Position numbers and translations under genes: made by a program. 64,000 nt of DNA from Tricholoma matsutake. Its lineage: Eukaryota; Basidiomycota; Agaricomycetes; Agaricales; Tricholomataceae. Below are positions 10,309 to 21,507 of this stretch, one piece after another. Under the pieces are notes generated by a model. The model did no database searches. It was not told where the DNA came from and saw only the letters and a list, made by a program, of their open reading frames with translations. The stretch spans positions 5,952,001-6,016,000 of the forward strand of contig AP026547.1 in the NCBI GenBank assembly GCA_026075535.2, written 5' to 3'. Each line of letters opens with the position of its first letter. Within the stretch, counting starts at the first letter, position 1.

Positions 10309-13201
10309 ATGTTCAAGTTGCACAGAAGAGCAACTTTCGTCTGCCAGAATCTTCTGGCTGGCCCAGTCGAATCCTCAACCCATGTTTACTCCCGACGCCA
10401 GCCGTTATCAACAAATTCACCTGAGACTGTCAATGTTAGACAGATGAAGAATCTCATGGAAACACTTATCACTCACACATCACGAGAGCCGAATGGGTGG
10501 ACTCACACTCCTTCCCTTCGTGGAATGGAGAAGAGGCTTACTGCCAAGATACTAAACGCTGCAACACGAGGACGTGGATCGTCTCTAGAGAAGATTGCGT
10601 ACAGTGCGGGTGAACCTATGAGTGTTGACGTAGAACCAGAAGCTAATGATGCAAGTCTCTCTCCCGGCACGTTCATAGAGACGCGGAGGTAAGAGTTTAG
10701 CTCTGTCCCATTTAAAACCTCAGTGACATCTCAGGAATGAAATATCTACCCATGGTATTGTGCTTGGGGAGACCCTCCTCGACAGGCGTTGGAGATTCGT
10801 CACTTTGACCTCGTCGGGTGAAATTTGGTTTCCTGTGAGAGAAGACATCATGTTTACGTTGCCATCGCTCGTTCCCCCCGATCTGGCTGAGAGATGTGGA
10901 ATAACGGAAATCGCAGAAGGAGAATCAAATATTCATGCGAGGGTGGAAGTCCTGAAACGCCTAAAACATATGGAAAAGGTGGTCGAGCAAACTTACGCCG
11001 TGTGGGGCGAAAAAGCTCCATATGCCTATGATGCGGTCAAGGACAAAGATCCCTCAAAGTGGGCCCGCACGACTGTCGGAGACGTTGCCGACCGCGTCCT
11101 CCCCAACGCTAATCTTATTGCCATTTTCGTTACACACAAGTTTCTAATGAATAACCCTATACACTTCGTCGCTCATCCTTACTATCACACATTTCCGGCC
11201 TTTCATGTTCGTCCGCAATCGCATGTGGAAGAACTTCAGACGATAAAGGAATGGATAAGGCAGCGGAATGGCCCAATCCAAGCCTTTGCAAATAAAGCGC
11301 AAACGATCATCGAGAAGAATCAGAGATCTCACGAACAGTGGCCTGTTGGGACTCCCAGTCGGGCCGTCGGCGATCACTCATGGACTTCCAAGGACAAAGT
11401 CATTCTCAGCTTCCTTCTGCGTTCATTGCGTCCATATCGCTCCACACAGTCGGACCCATATTCACTAGGTCGGAGTGCTATCCTGAAGGCGATCCACCCC
11501 AATGGACCTCCGATTGGTGACGAAGAAGTTCAAACGGTCTTGGTGAAGTTGGGTGTACTAGCACCTTGGCAAGACCTGCAGGTTATGACGCCCGAACTCG
11601 AACTTGACTTGGAAGATGAAGCAACTTCACCGCAGATACAGGCAGATAATGCTATAGTTGCAAGAGCGCTCTCGGCACCGCCGAAACAAGGTGTTCTTGG
11701 CCCTGAAGATTTTTACCCTTCAGATCCGTTGGAGTCTGTGCGACATGATTTCGGTGATATGCCGGTTTTCGTTGTCGACGATGTAACTGCCCAAGAGCTT
11801 GACGACGGCTTCTCAATTGAGAGAGTCCCGCTAGAGCCGGATAACTTCTGGGTGCACATTCACATCGCTGATCCCGCCTCTGTTATACCGCCAAGTCATG
11901 TCCTGGCCAAGAAGGCAGCGAAGCGACTATCAACGGCGTATTTCTTACACCGCTCTTGGCCGCTGTTCCCCAAATCCCTGTTGCATTCTCCGCAGTATGG
12001 GCTGTCACTGGGTGCCAGGAAAGACCTGCCGAACAATGTATTGACGTTCAGTGGCAAAGTCAATGGTAAAGGCGACATCGTTGACATCAAGGTCAGGGCC
12101 GGTATCATTCGGAATGTCAACGTTGTCAGTTACGAAGCGGTGGATAGTGCTCTGAACATTCCCATTTCCATTCAGAAATTCCCATTTGGTGGAGAGCGCC
12201 CGAAGCCTTTGCTTCAACAACTGTCGGAGCCTCATGTGAAGGACCTCCGAGATCTGACGTCAGTCTCGGATCGTCTGATAGAGAGGCGGTACAGGGATGG
12301 CTTGTTTATACCCAGCTTTCCAGCAGCCGCTATCACTGACCTCCAGCACATACCGGGGAATATCAAAAGTCCTACCCTCGATCCTTCAGTCTTCAAGGGT
12401 TTTCCGAAATTTGGATACAGCGTGTTTCACACGCATGACAGGGATGCAGGAGCCCGTAGCATGGTCGCAGAGATGATGAAGCTTGGTTGCCGTGTGGTTT
12501 CACGATTCAGTTTAGAGCAAGACATTCCTGCGCTACGACGCGTGTCAGACCCGCCGATGATGACCTCGGATTCGGACCTTCAGAAGCTTCTGGACATGCG
12601 GATGCCACATGGTTTTGTTCCAATGGAGGAGGCAATGAAATACATGGTTTACCAGCCTCCTGGTGAATACTCCCTTGAACCCAAAAGACATGCCGGTTTG
12701 GGTGTGCCAGATGGCGAGGGATATGTGCGAGCCACTTCGCCTCTTAGGCGCTATGGAGATTTGGTAGCGCATTGGCAAATCCACCACGCATTGCTTGGCT
12801 CTGCTCCCAGGAAATCGTATCCTTTTGATGGTGAGAAACTGCTGGAGCTGGCGATTTCAATGAAAGCGTCTGAGAGGATGATGAAGAATATCGCAACACA
12901 GCATGAACGTTATTGGCTCACAACGTTCCTGAAAAGATGGGCGGAGGACACAGCAAGAGGCTTTGAACGTGAAGATGATCCTTTGGAGAAGCTGCATGGA
13001 ATTACGCTAGCGGTACCAGCATTGGACACGGATTCAAGGAAGTTTCAAACAGAGGTTCTGATACCTATCCTCGGCATGCGTGCTCATCTGGTGAATCTTG
13101 ACAGTAGTAATCGCGATATGCCTAGTGGTACTTCAGTGCCAGTGGGAGTTGAATCATTTCGCTTAGGGATTCGGCCGCTTGTGACAGTTGTGCGAAAATA
13201 G
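10309..13201 (+). CDS. DSS1: Mitochondrial 3'-5' exoribonuclease, RNase II/RNB family (DSS1 type)
   Basis: Two exons (10309-10688, 10735-13201) give 948 residues. The ATG at 10309 starts MFKLHRRATFVCQNLLAG, rich in Arg and free of acids over the first 25 residues, a good mitochondrial presequence. The RNB catalytic region begins near residue 468 with VDDVTAQELDDGFS: the usual D-x5-D-x-D-D box with Glu at the second acidic place, as I recall for Dss1-type enzymes. HIHIADPASVIPP and RATSPLRRYGDLVAHWQIH follow, typical of this family. In yeast Dss1 is the nuclease of the mitochondrial degradosome with the helicase Suv3 and trims and turns over mitochondrial RNA. The length is close to yeast Dss1. 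The transcript is almost intronless, in contrast with its neighbours. Confidence 0.88.
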
Positions 13202-13291
13202 AAATATACTATATACTATTATCTAATCTTATCTAAGTGTGGTTCGACATTATTATATATTTTTTGTGGGATGATATAAAGAGTTGTGATC

Positions 13292-13312
13292 ATGTCGACG
13301 TCCTTAACATGA
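13292..13312 (+). CDS. Six-codon upstream ORF overlapping the CYP51 start
   Basis: An ATG at 13292 opens six sense codons whose TGA (13310-13312) overlaps the CYP51 ATG (13309-13311) as ATGA. This geometry permits stop-coupled reinitiation. It would matter only if transcription begins upstream of 13292; the 107-bp gap to DSS1 limits the leader length. Confidence 0.4.
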   Translation: MSTSLT

Positions 13313-15321
13313 ACGCCTCTCTTCCTCTTCCATGGTCATCGTACCTCATTGACCCTTTCCCCGTATCAAACTCTCGTCTCGCCCTTTTGCTACTCGTGAA
13401 CGCTCCTCTCATCGCTATCATTCTCAATGTCTTATCCCAACTCGTATGTTCCTTAGTCTTTCAATTCTTTATTTACTTCCTACTTTTATCAGCTTCCCCG
13501 CAACCCCACTGATCCTCCCGTCGTTTTTCACTGGTTTCCCATCATTGGTTCAGCAATTTCGTACGGCAATGACCCTATAAACTTTTTCTTTGCTTGTCGT
13601 GAAAAAGTATTTCTACCTCGTACCCCAATTTTTTGCCTGAATGCTAATACAACCCAGTATGGCGATGTTTTTACCTTTATCTTATTTGGACGTCGCGTGA
13701 CCGTTGCTCTTGGAGCCAAAGGCAATAACTTCATTCTTGGCGGAAGGTCAACAGCTATGAGTGCGGAGGACGCGTACAGGGTCAGTGTAATCACCGGGAT
13801 CTCCTTTACTTTCATCCTTACCCATGTGCCTCAGCATTTGACAACACCAGTCTTCGGCAAAGACGTCGTTTATGATGTTCCTAATGAAAAACTCATGGAA
13901 CAGAAGCGTTTCGTCAAGGTTGGCCTTACAACCGATAATTTTCGAGCATACGTCGGTATGATTGAGGATGAGGTCGACGAATTTTTGGCACACGACTCTG
14001 CTTTCTCCGTTTATCAGACCAATAGCACTAGCAAATGGGGGTCTTTCAGCGCTTCCAAGGCCCTTGGAGAAATTACTGTCCTCACTGCTTCCAGGACTTT
14101 ACAAGGGAAGGAAGTGAGGGAAGGTCTTAATAAATCCTTCTCACAGTTGTACAATGATTTGGATGGGGGTTTCACTCCAATCAATTTCCTCTTCCCCAGC
14201 CTGCCTCTACCCAGCTACTACAAGCGGGACGCAGCTCATCAAAAGATGAGCGACTTCTATGTCGAAATTATCAAGAAACGCCGAGCAAGGAACTCGGTCA
14301 GAGACTTTTCTTGTTTTTCAGAATCAGTCGTTCATTCTTTTTTGTATATTGTAGCAACACGAACCCGATATGATCGAAGCCCTCATGAACCAATCATACC
14401 GTAATGGCGCTCCTCTTAGGGATCATGAGATTGCGCACATCATGATTGCCCTTCTAATGGCTGGTCAACATACAAGCTCTGCTAGTGGTGCTTGGGCACT
14501 CCTGCACTTGGCTAACAACCCTGATGTGGCGTGCGTGTTCACAATCTTTTACGCTTGTCTTCTAGAGCGATCGTCTAATGAGCATTTCAATCAACAGCGA
14601 AGCTCTCTATCAAGAGCAAGTGAAGCACTTCAGCACACCTGATGGCAAGCTCCGCTCAATGACCTACGAAGAACTTCGGATTCTACCGATCCTGGACGCC
14701 GTCATCCGCGAGACGCTTCGTCTACACCCTCCCATTCACAGTATGATGCGCAAAGTTCGCGATGATGTCGTCGTTCCCCCTTCCTTGTCCGCTCCGACCG
14801 AAGATACCACTTATATTATACCCAAGGGACACTATGTGTTCGCTTCGCCTGCTGTTAGCCAGGTCGATCCGGGTATCTGGAGAGATGCGAGCAAATGGGA
14901 TCCATACAGGTGGAGCGACCCCGAAGATGTTGCTGCACAGGCGTTCGACAAGTACTCTGACGAGCACGGAGAAAAAATTGATTACGGATTTGGAGCGGTC
15001 AGCAAAGGGACCGAGAGCCCGTACCAACCCTTCGGAGCTGGCAAGCACAGATGTATTGGCGAACAAGTATGTTTACGCTTTTGTTCTCTTAAACCCGTAT
15101 GCTGATCAAAACGTGGTAGTTTGCGTATGTGCAGCTTGGTACAATCATTGCGGTGCTCGTTCGTCGGATGGAACTTCGCATTGAACAGGTTCCGGACAGC
15201 AATTATCATGTAGGTTATCTTTGAATTCTTTGTCCTGGACGATTTTTTAATGCGGATTTAGACGTTGATCCCGATGCCAAAACTGAGCACGGTCCAGTAC
15301 AGAAGGAGACATTCTGATTAG
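13309..15321 (+). CDS. ERG11: Lanosterol 14-alpha-demethylase (cytochrome P450 CYP51)
   Basis: Eight exons (13309-13443, 13493-13606, 13658-13780, 13835-14296, 14355-14530, 14598-15066, 15120-15209, 15262-15321) give 542 residues. An N-terminal hydrophobic anchor (about 24-45) is followed by the Pro-rich hinge LPRNPTDPPVVFHWFP. Diagnostic pieces: YGDVFTFILFGRRVTVALG; the B-C region HLTTPVFGKDVVYDVPN; I-helix LMAGQHTSSA (AGQHT 314-318); K-helix ETLR (375-378); haem loop FGAGKHRCIG with Cys489. The enzyme removes the 14-alpha methyl of lanosterol or eburicol in ergosterol synthesis at the ER membrane and is the target of azole fungicides. I make no claim about resistance alleles. The last exon adds a short basic tail (QYRRRHSD). 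The upstream ORF above suggests possible translational control. Confidence 0.95.
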
Positions 15322-15554
15322 AGCTGAACCAAAGCCTCATTGTTAAGTAATTATGCACATCGATTGCGTGCTGCCTCCTTTGTTTTTATTCGGGCACATA
15401 TATACCTAGTGGAATCGCAATAATACAACGTGCATGGTTACGTTTTCATGAAACTTCGGATGTTGTTCGATTGTGTCACAAACCGGGTCGATTTTCAGAT
15501 AGTTGTAGCACATATACTACACATAGGACATGCTGCATAGCGAGCACACCCAGA

Positions 15555-17524
15555 TTAATCATATCTGCCATCGTCTTCACTCTCATCGTCACTAACACCG
15601 ACGATGCCTCCATCTTCACGGGCCTCCTTTTCCCGGAGCACTCTTCCTGCCTCGTGCAATTTCGCCCCGAATACTTTCCCGGCTCCAATGTTGGCGCCGA
15701 CATCCCATATCTGAAGTTTCGCTTTGGACCCCGCCGCTGCCAGAGTAAGAGGGTCGTCCGGAGAGAAAACCGTAGAAAAAACTTTGCCCTGTTGGCAGAA
15801 CGCGAGGGTATGAATGTCAACATGGTAAATAGCAAATAGGTGAAGAACGTACAACACCAAGATCTCTGGATGCTACTAAACTGACATTTCTTTTTCCTGC
15901 TTGCTCTTCGTCGGTGATGTTCCAAATCTTGACGAGTTTGTCCATGCCCCCGGTCACGATGCACCCCTTGATGTGGGGATTGACATCTATAGAAGAGGCC
16001 GCACCATCGTGGGCAGAGAGTGTAAACCGTGCCGGCGAAGGGTTGTTCAAATTCGATGGTAATGTGCGAGCATCGAAATTCAAGACGATTCCGTTTTCAA
16101 GAGATATCTATGAACATGGAAGTAAGAAAATCATTGTATAGGATGAAATTATAGAACGCACATAAAAGCTGTAGTTCTCCCATGGATCCCATTTCACTGC
16201 CTCCACATCACTCCCCAAGATAGCGCCAACGCCGGACCCAGGGGATCTTGAGTCAAACGTGCGCGCGGTCCGATCATAGCTCCCCGTCAACAAAACGCTT
16301 GGCTCCTTCTCGTTCCATTGCACGGCTTGGACCTTGTCTTTGTGAACATCAAAGCTTCGAATTGCTCCGCCACCGTCTTCACTCCCTGTTTCGCCATTAA
16401 TTGTTGCGTCTCGACTCAAATCCCATAGTTTGACAGTCCGGTCTGCGCTAGCGCTGGCCAGCAGATTCCTTTGCATTTTATTCCAGCTTAAGCCCAGCAC
16501 TGCGTCTACGTGGTACCCTTTCTCCGCTGCTCGATGTTTTGACTTCTTTTTCTTCTTTTTTCCGGTTCCAAGAGGTGTTGGGACATGAGCTTTTGTTTGA
16601 TCGGGACGTCCGAAGATGGTACTTGGGTACATAGCATCGATGACATCGAGCGACCAGATTTCGATTTCAGGATCGAGAGTGCCGACTGCGATGTAGTTGC
16701 CGAACCCAGCTGTTGAGAAATTTTGGGGGATCGCGGAGGACGAGGATGCAGGTGTGAAATCCAACCATTCCAGACATAACGGGAAGTTGGGTAACATTAA
16801 ATCATGGTGCACATAGAGATTTTCCTGAGATTCATCATAGACATATATTTCTAGTTGAGAGATTTCGTCCTCGGTTTTGGCGGTGACAAGGAGATTGTCT
16901 GTGGGAAGTACTTCCAGCTCTTCCCGTTCATCGTCCTCCTGTTGGTATGAGGTTGAGGAAACTGCTAGGAATTGCGCAGAGAGAAATACGTACATCCTTC
17001 AGAGTAATATATGGGTCCTCCTCGTTATCTCGATAGTATGTTAGCCCTTTGATATTGCTAAATGGACCCACGGCTATGACGGACTAAGATCTTCGCAAGA
17101 AACGTAACAAAAATAAGATATCTAACCAGTCACTTTCGCATCATTGTCATAATCATCCAGATTATATTGCGATAGGTCGTCTTCATTTCTTTTCGCCTCT
17201 GAATCAACGTTCATCGCATCCTGATCCTCGTTCTCACTAACTTGAAAAATCGACAATCGTTCAAGTGAAGATGTTGAAACTGACGGACTCAACCCAATTA
17301 TCTTGATCATCTTGATCATCTGCCTCTTCGCCTTCTCCGCCTAGTCCCATTGATTTCGCGGCCTCATGTGCTCGTTCAAGTTCGACGCGGGCATCCTCCA
17401 GTTCAATCCTTGCAATTGTACTCACACGCTCCAATTCTTTGTCGTCGAGAACGTATTTCTGGGGTTGCTGGGCTGAAGCGCCTCTTCGCACCCAGGCAAC
17501 GGCGGAAATGAGACTGCTGCTCAT
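15555..17524 (-). CDS. PWP1: WD40 ribosome-biogenesis protein PWP1
   Basis: Six exons (17524-17285, 17232-17127, 17073-16994, 16938-16162, 16107-15853, 15788-15555) give 563 residues. It starts MSSSLISAVAWVRRGAS, typical of Pwp1, then an acidic region and QYNLDDYD, then PFSNIKGLTYYRDNEEDPYI. WD40 repeats follow: GNYIAVGTLDPEIEIWSLD, LGLSWN..LASASADRTVKLWDL, VQAVQWNEKEPSVLLTGSYDRT, VEAVKWDPWEN, ASSIDVNPHIKGCIVTGG...VKIWNI and VFSPDDPLTLAAAGSKAKLQIWDV. A basic loop (KKKKKKSKHR) sits before the third. Pwp1 acts in the nucleolus in early 60S assembly. The first intron (17233-17284) needs a GAG acceptor to stay in frame; its borders are the weakest part of the model. An acidic tail (DDESEDDGRYD) ends the protein. 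Confidence 0.92.
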
Positions 17525-17777
17525 CTTTGCACGAGGACGTGTTGAAAATATCCGAAAGAAAAGTTTTTAGTCGGCACGTGATCGCGGTTCAGAGGACCGG
17601 TTCCCGATAAGTACAGTGACCATCACTACAGTATACATATGATGGTAAGTACTCTCAGGCTAGTATTGCCGCGCGCTCAATGCTAACCACGGTTGGCGCC
17701 TGTGCCTAGCAACTGTCAATGGAGCTTCTGGAGACCCTCCATGCAAGACGACCCCCAACCCTTGTCAGCCTTATTAT
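17525..17777. promoter_or_regulatory. Divergent region between PWP1 and the DUF6535 gene
   Basis: About 250 bp lie between the PWP1 start (minus) and the usable start at 17778 (plus). It may also hold a first coding exon of the DUF6535 gene: an ATG-ATG followed by GTAAGT sits at 17639-17650 and a possible acceptor CCTAG near 17710, but I could not join it in frame. Confidence 0.4.
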
Positions 17778-20357
17778 ATGAGTAGGTATCGTTCACAATC
17801 CCAGCATCTCTTTAACTCTAACATCAATTTTCATAGCATTCGTTCCCTCCTGCAGGAACAGAATGCGCTATTTAAGAGAATGGAAAGACTCCAAATCGAA
17901 GGAGGTGTGAATCTCATTCCAACCAAAGCGAACATACGTCTTACTGTACAACAGACATTTCATTGCAACCTGTCCCGTCTGTCCCCGCACGCAGCAGCAG
18001 CGCATGGAATCCTTTGCTAAGATCTACACTAAACAATGCGGAGCCAACTCTTCAGCGATGGCGGGGAAGTTTGGACACTCTTCTGATATTTGTATGTTCT
18101 TGATCCTCCAAACTTCTGGGAACGAGTCCTGATGAAAATTTGAGGTTGGATTGTTCTCCGCAATCGTGACCGCGTTCTTCGTGGATTCCTTGAAACGCCT
18201 GCAACCAGACGAGGTGGCTCGCACGAATGAACTGATTGTGAACCTGACAAATACCATTATCATCTTGGCTCGCGTCAATGCCACTGGCGACTTCGGAGTT
18301 GCACCAGCTACCCGTTTCGTCCCTAATTCAGGCAATGTTCGCATCAACGTGTACTGGTCATTGGCCCTGATTAGCAGCGTAAGCAAGCTGTCTTCATAAT
18401 ATCATCGCTTATCATATTCCAGATATTGGTTGCTGCTCTTGCTGTCGCCGGACGAGCGTTCCTCGCGTCTCTCACGCGACCTGAAGGTGATGCTGTCGCC
18501 AAGCTAACACAAATTTACCAGAAATGGGCGACGGCGAAACGATATCTTGGACCGTTTCTAGAGGCTTTGCCACTATTCCTAATGGTACCTTTCACCCTTT
18601 TTATATCAGGTCTTCTTGATATGCTTTTTTCTACGTCCATTACCTCGTCACCCGATATATTCCCCATCCTGGCTGCATCAATACTCTCGTGCACTTTGGT
18701 GGTAATGGTGGGCTTGTTACTCTGCTTTGCCGTTATGCACGGCATCAAGCATCCAACAACCTCGCCTTTCCAGACTTCATTTTCTAAATTCTTTTCTGCC
18801 CTTTGCTTCGCAGACTCAAAACATGTACCGGATTCAGAATCACCACTCTTAAATGACTTCAAAGAAGAAAGAGAGCTCACGGCTTCCAGCTGTGAAGTCT
18901 TTCATCTCGCATTGCAGGAGACTTTCGACGATGAGACCATTGACCAAGCCTCAGCGGCGTTGGAAGGAGTATTGAAGACACAGGGCCCTGCCGCAGAACT
19001 TTATAGCGTATTGTCGGACCTGGGACTACGTACGATTTTACATCTACTGTCCCCGGAAGCCAGCCTTCGTAGCAATCTGTCGGCTGCCAGGATCGTGACC
19101 AACCTTGTCTCTGATAGAGGTACGTCAACACATTGTCTGCTCAGCGTACTTCTGAGGAGATATTTAATAATCCGTAGACCAAAGATTCTATGCAAGTACT
19201 ACCGACATATCGTCCAATGTGTTGAGCCCATTTCAAAGGGATGCTTTATTGACGGCGCTACTTAGAGCTGCCGAACACCATCTTGAGAGCCGTCTCGGAC
19301 CACGTGTGACGAATTGGTACCCTAACTTTATCCTCACGACAGCCATGGCATCGTTGATTCCAACCCGAGGAGTCAATCAATTCTCTCACCCGACTTTGAC
19401 GTTACTTTCAGCGAACCGGCTTATCCGTCAAGGTCCACAATCGGAACTTCGCAAATCGTACAATGCGGTGATGTGGTATGGAATCTCAACATTGATTCGA
19501 ATGCTACGGATTCGCACAGGCGACAGATCGACCGCAGACCATATCCTAGATGAGGCTGTTCTAGAAGTCTTAGGCCCTTGTGTGCTCCGCCCAGAATTTG
19601 GAGAAGAACTCCTATCAGCGACGATGCATAGTCCGCCGACGACACAGAGCACGACTTACCAAGACTTGGTGGATTACGAGACTATCGCAGATTGTTTGGT
19701 TCGCTGGGTCGCTGGAGGCGAGAATGCTTTCAACACTACCTTTCAAGTGGTCGACAGAGTGCTAATCGGTTATTTCAATCCTGATCCTCACAACTATCAG
19801 CCAGACCATCGATCTTATCATCGGGTTGTTCCCCGTGTCATGATGCTCGTTTATCAAACGGCTAGCGCATCCTCATTGCATAGCTTGCTGTTCTGTACGA
19901 AATTTATCTTGACGGTCCAGGAAACTTTCATCTGGGATGTTGGGAGATTCCGGACTTTAAGGATTGTATCAAGATTTCTTGCACTGTTACAGGATAATGT
20001 CAAAGCAGCTGACCAGCGCGACCTGAGGTTATGTAAGGAAGCGTTGAAGTACGTATATCAATGGACGCTTTACAGGGCATCGAGCTTCGGCGAATACGAC
20101 ATTGATATACCAGAATTCCAAGATAGGTTGCCTCCCAGGAATACCTTTCTGGCAGTGCTTCGGACGGAGTGGAGTAGGCTGTATGGTAAGCAAACTTTGA
20201 GGATACTACTACTCCTCAGGAGTGAACATCACGAACATCCGCAGACGACGAAAACATCTCAGGGAAGTGCCAGAGCACTTTGCAAAATATAATCGAAATT
20301 GAGCCAGCCTCTGTCCCGCTTCCATTGCCAGGATGGGGATCGGAGGAACCACAGTAG
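17778..20357 (+). CDS. DUF6535-type multi-pass membrane protein
   Basis: Supported exons are 17778-17904, 17955-18091, 18145-18378, 18423-19119, 19178-20185 and 20245-20357, giving about 771 residues. RWRGSLDTLLIF joins VGLFSAIVTAFFVDSLKRLQ across an intron; this W-x-G-x-x-D...GLFSA pattern is the hallmark I know for the basidiomycete DUF6535 family. Four hydrophobic segments follow (about 88-107, 158-185, 211-232, 247-270), then a ~500-residue soluble helical region with no recognised motif. The C-terminus in this model is PLPGWGSEEPQ. The start is uncertain: the stretch 17785-17837 looks like the 3' half of an intron (CTAAC branch site, CATAG end) but is a multiple of three, so both readings are open. 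DUF6535 proteins are multi-copy in mushrooms; function unknown. Confidence 0.75.
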
Positions 20358-20446
20358 GAAGAATACCTGCTATTTCAGACGCACTTGAGGTTGCGTTAAT
20401 GCCATTAACCCCTGAATCATGCATGACCATTCGAGTACCTTGCATT

Positions 20447-21424
20447 TCATCCTAAATTTGCATACAGCTCTTCCCTTACGATGTAGTCGGCAATCTCTCT
20501 GGGTACATACTTTTTCCAATTCTCTGCCTCCGAATCTAGTTGTGAAATGGCGTTACGTACGGCAGTGGAACTGTACGTACGCACGTCTTCCCCGATATCG
20601 ATGAAGACGATGCGTTCAGAAGAAATGAACTGTGCGATGGCAAACTTCGGATCGTCGTCGGCAATTACTTCTGAATCTTTCACTGATGGACCTCGCCATG
20701 CACACACTATGCGAGAGTCATCCCCATCTGGAGCAGGCGATAAAAACTTCTGGAGAGAGGATAGCATCTGTGATTCAGAGGGATAATACCGTGGCAAGAT
20801 TAAACGCTCAAATGTGTCAAAGCCAACTATGAACGTTGACTGTATGTCATATGCGATGGAAGGAGGGGTAGCTGACGCGAATGAGGTAAACCTGTCCTTG
20901 AAGAAAGCTAGCAAGCTGGTGGACTTTCCGACGAATGTTGGTTCGTCAATGATGCCAATCGCAACATTCGCTAGCCGCGCTTCCTCGGGCCGTGATGACA
21001 CCTTTGTCGCATTAAACGTGCTATTTACATTCCGAACGACATGCTTCGCGAAAAGTGTCATCATTTCCAAGCGTTGCAGATATGATGCGTCGCCAGGTTT
21101 CATTGTCTTATCAGCGTTACGGACAGACAGCAAGAGAAGTTTGGCGTCATAGTCAGAATCATGGTCTGGACTATGCTTGGATTCAGAATATAAAGGCCTT
21201 CTTGAGTTGGCGAGGGCAAGATGAGCCAAAGTTGGAGGATTGTAGGAGCAATCCAACACCAAGACCCTTAGTGGACGACGTACTAGAGGTGTAAATCGTG
21301 GATGTGGGATAGGCCAGCGATCATGAGGTGCAGAAATGAGTTCTACAGGGGGTTTACAGATTCCTTTCTGTACGTTGTTGAGTAGGGAAATTGCTGAAGT
21401 GCGCGTAAATGACATGTCTGCCAT
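20447..21424 (-). CDS. POF1: Nicotinamide-nucleotide adenylyltransferase, POF1 type
   Basis: A single exon of 325 residues. The HxGH-type nucleotidyltransferase start is CSYNPPTLAHLALA (about 59-72), in the place of G-S-F-N-P-P-T-x-x-H. The C-terminal ATP motif is TYSSTAVRNAIS (S-S-T-x-x-R). In between lie GDASYLQRLEMMTLFAKH and FIVGFDTFERLILPRYY, which fit the fungal Pof1 branch rather than the bacterial NadD branch. It would join NMN and ATP to make NAD+. It is intronless, converges on the DUF6535 gene (89 bp between stops) and is head-to-head with DBP5. Assignment to POF1 over NMA1/NMA2 rests on length and these motifs. Confidence 0.82.
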   Translation of the reverse strand: MADMSFTRTSAISLLNNVQKGICKPPVELISAPHDRWPIPHPRFTPLVRRPLRVLVLDCSYNPPTLAHLALANSRRPLYSESKHSPDHDSDYDAKLLLLSVRNADKTMKPGDASYLQRLEMMTLFAKHVVRNVNSTFNATKVSSRPEEARLANVAIGIIDEPTFVGKSTSLLAFFKDRFTSFASATPPSIAYDIQSTFIVGFDTFERLILPRYYPSESQMLSSLQKFLSPAPDGDDSRIVCAWRGPSVKDSEVIADDDPKFAIAQFISSERIVFIDIGEDVRTYSSTAVRNAISQLDSEAENWKKYVPREIADYIVREELYANLG

Positions 21425-21507
21425 GGTTCGAAATTCGAATAGAGATTAGATTAGATAATGATATTTCGCAACGAGATTGGTGATCGCTATTTTCTCATCT
21501 ACACATC
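21425..21507. promoter_or_regulatory. 83-bp divergent promoter, POF1/DBP5
   Basis: Only 83 bp separate the start codons of the NMN adenylyltransferase (minus) and DBP5 (plus). It contains a 10-bp palindrome (ATTCGAATAG-like TTCGAA core near 21430-21440). Shared promoter use is inferred. Confidence 0.45.

Noticed and set aside
15476..15964. 162-codon minus-strand frame over the PWP1 3' end
   Set aside because: It is in a different frame from the WD40 repeats, which run through the same bases with proper introns.
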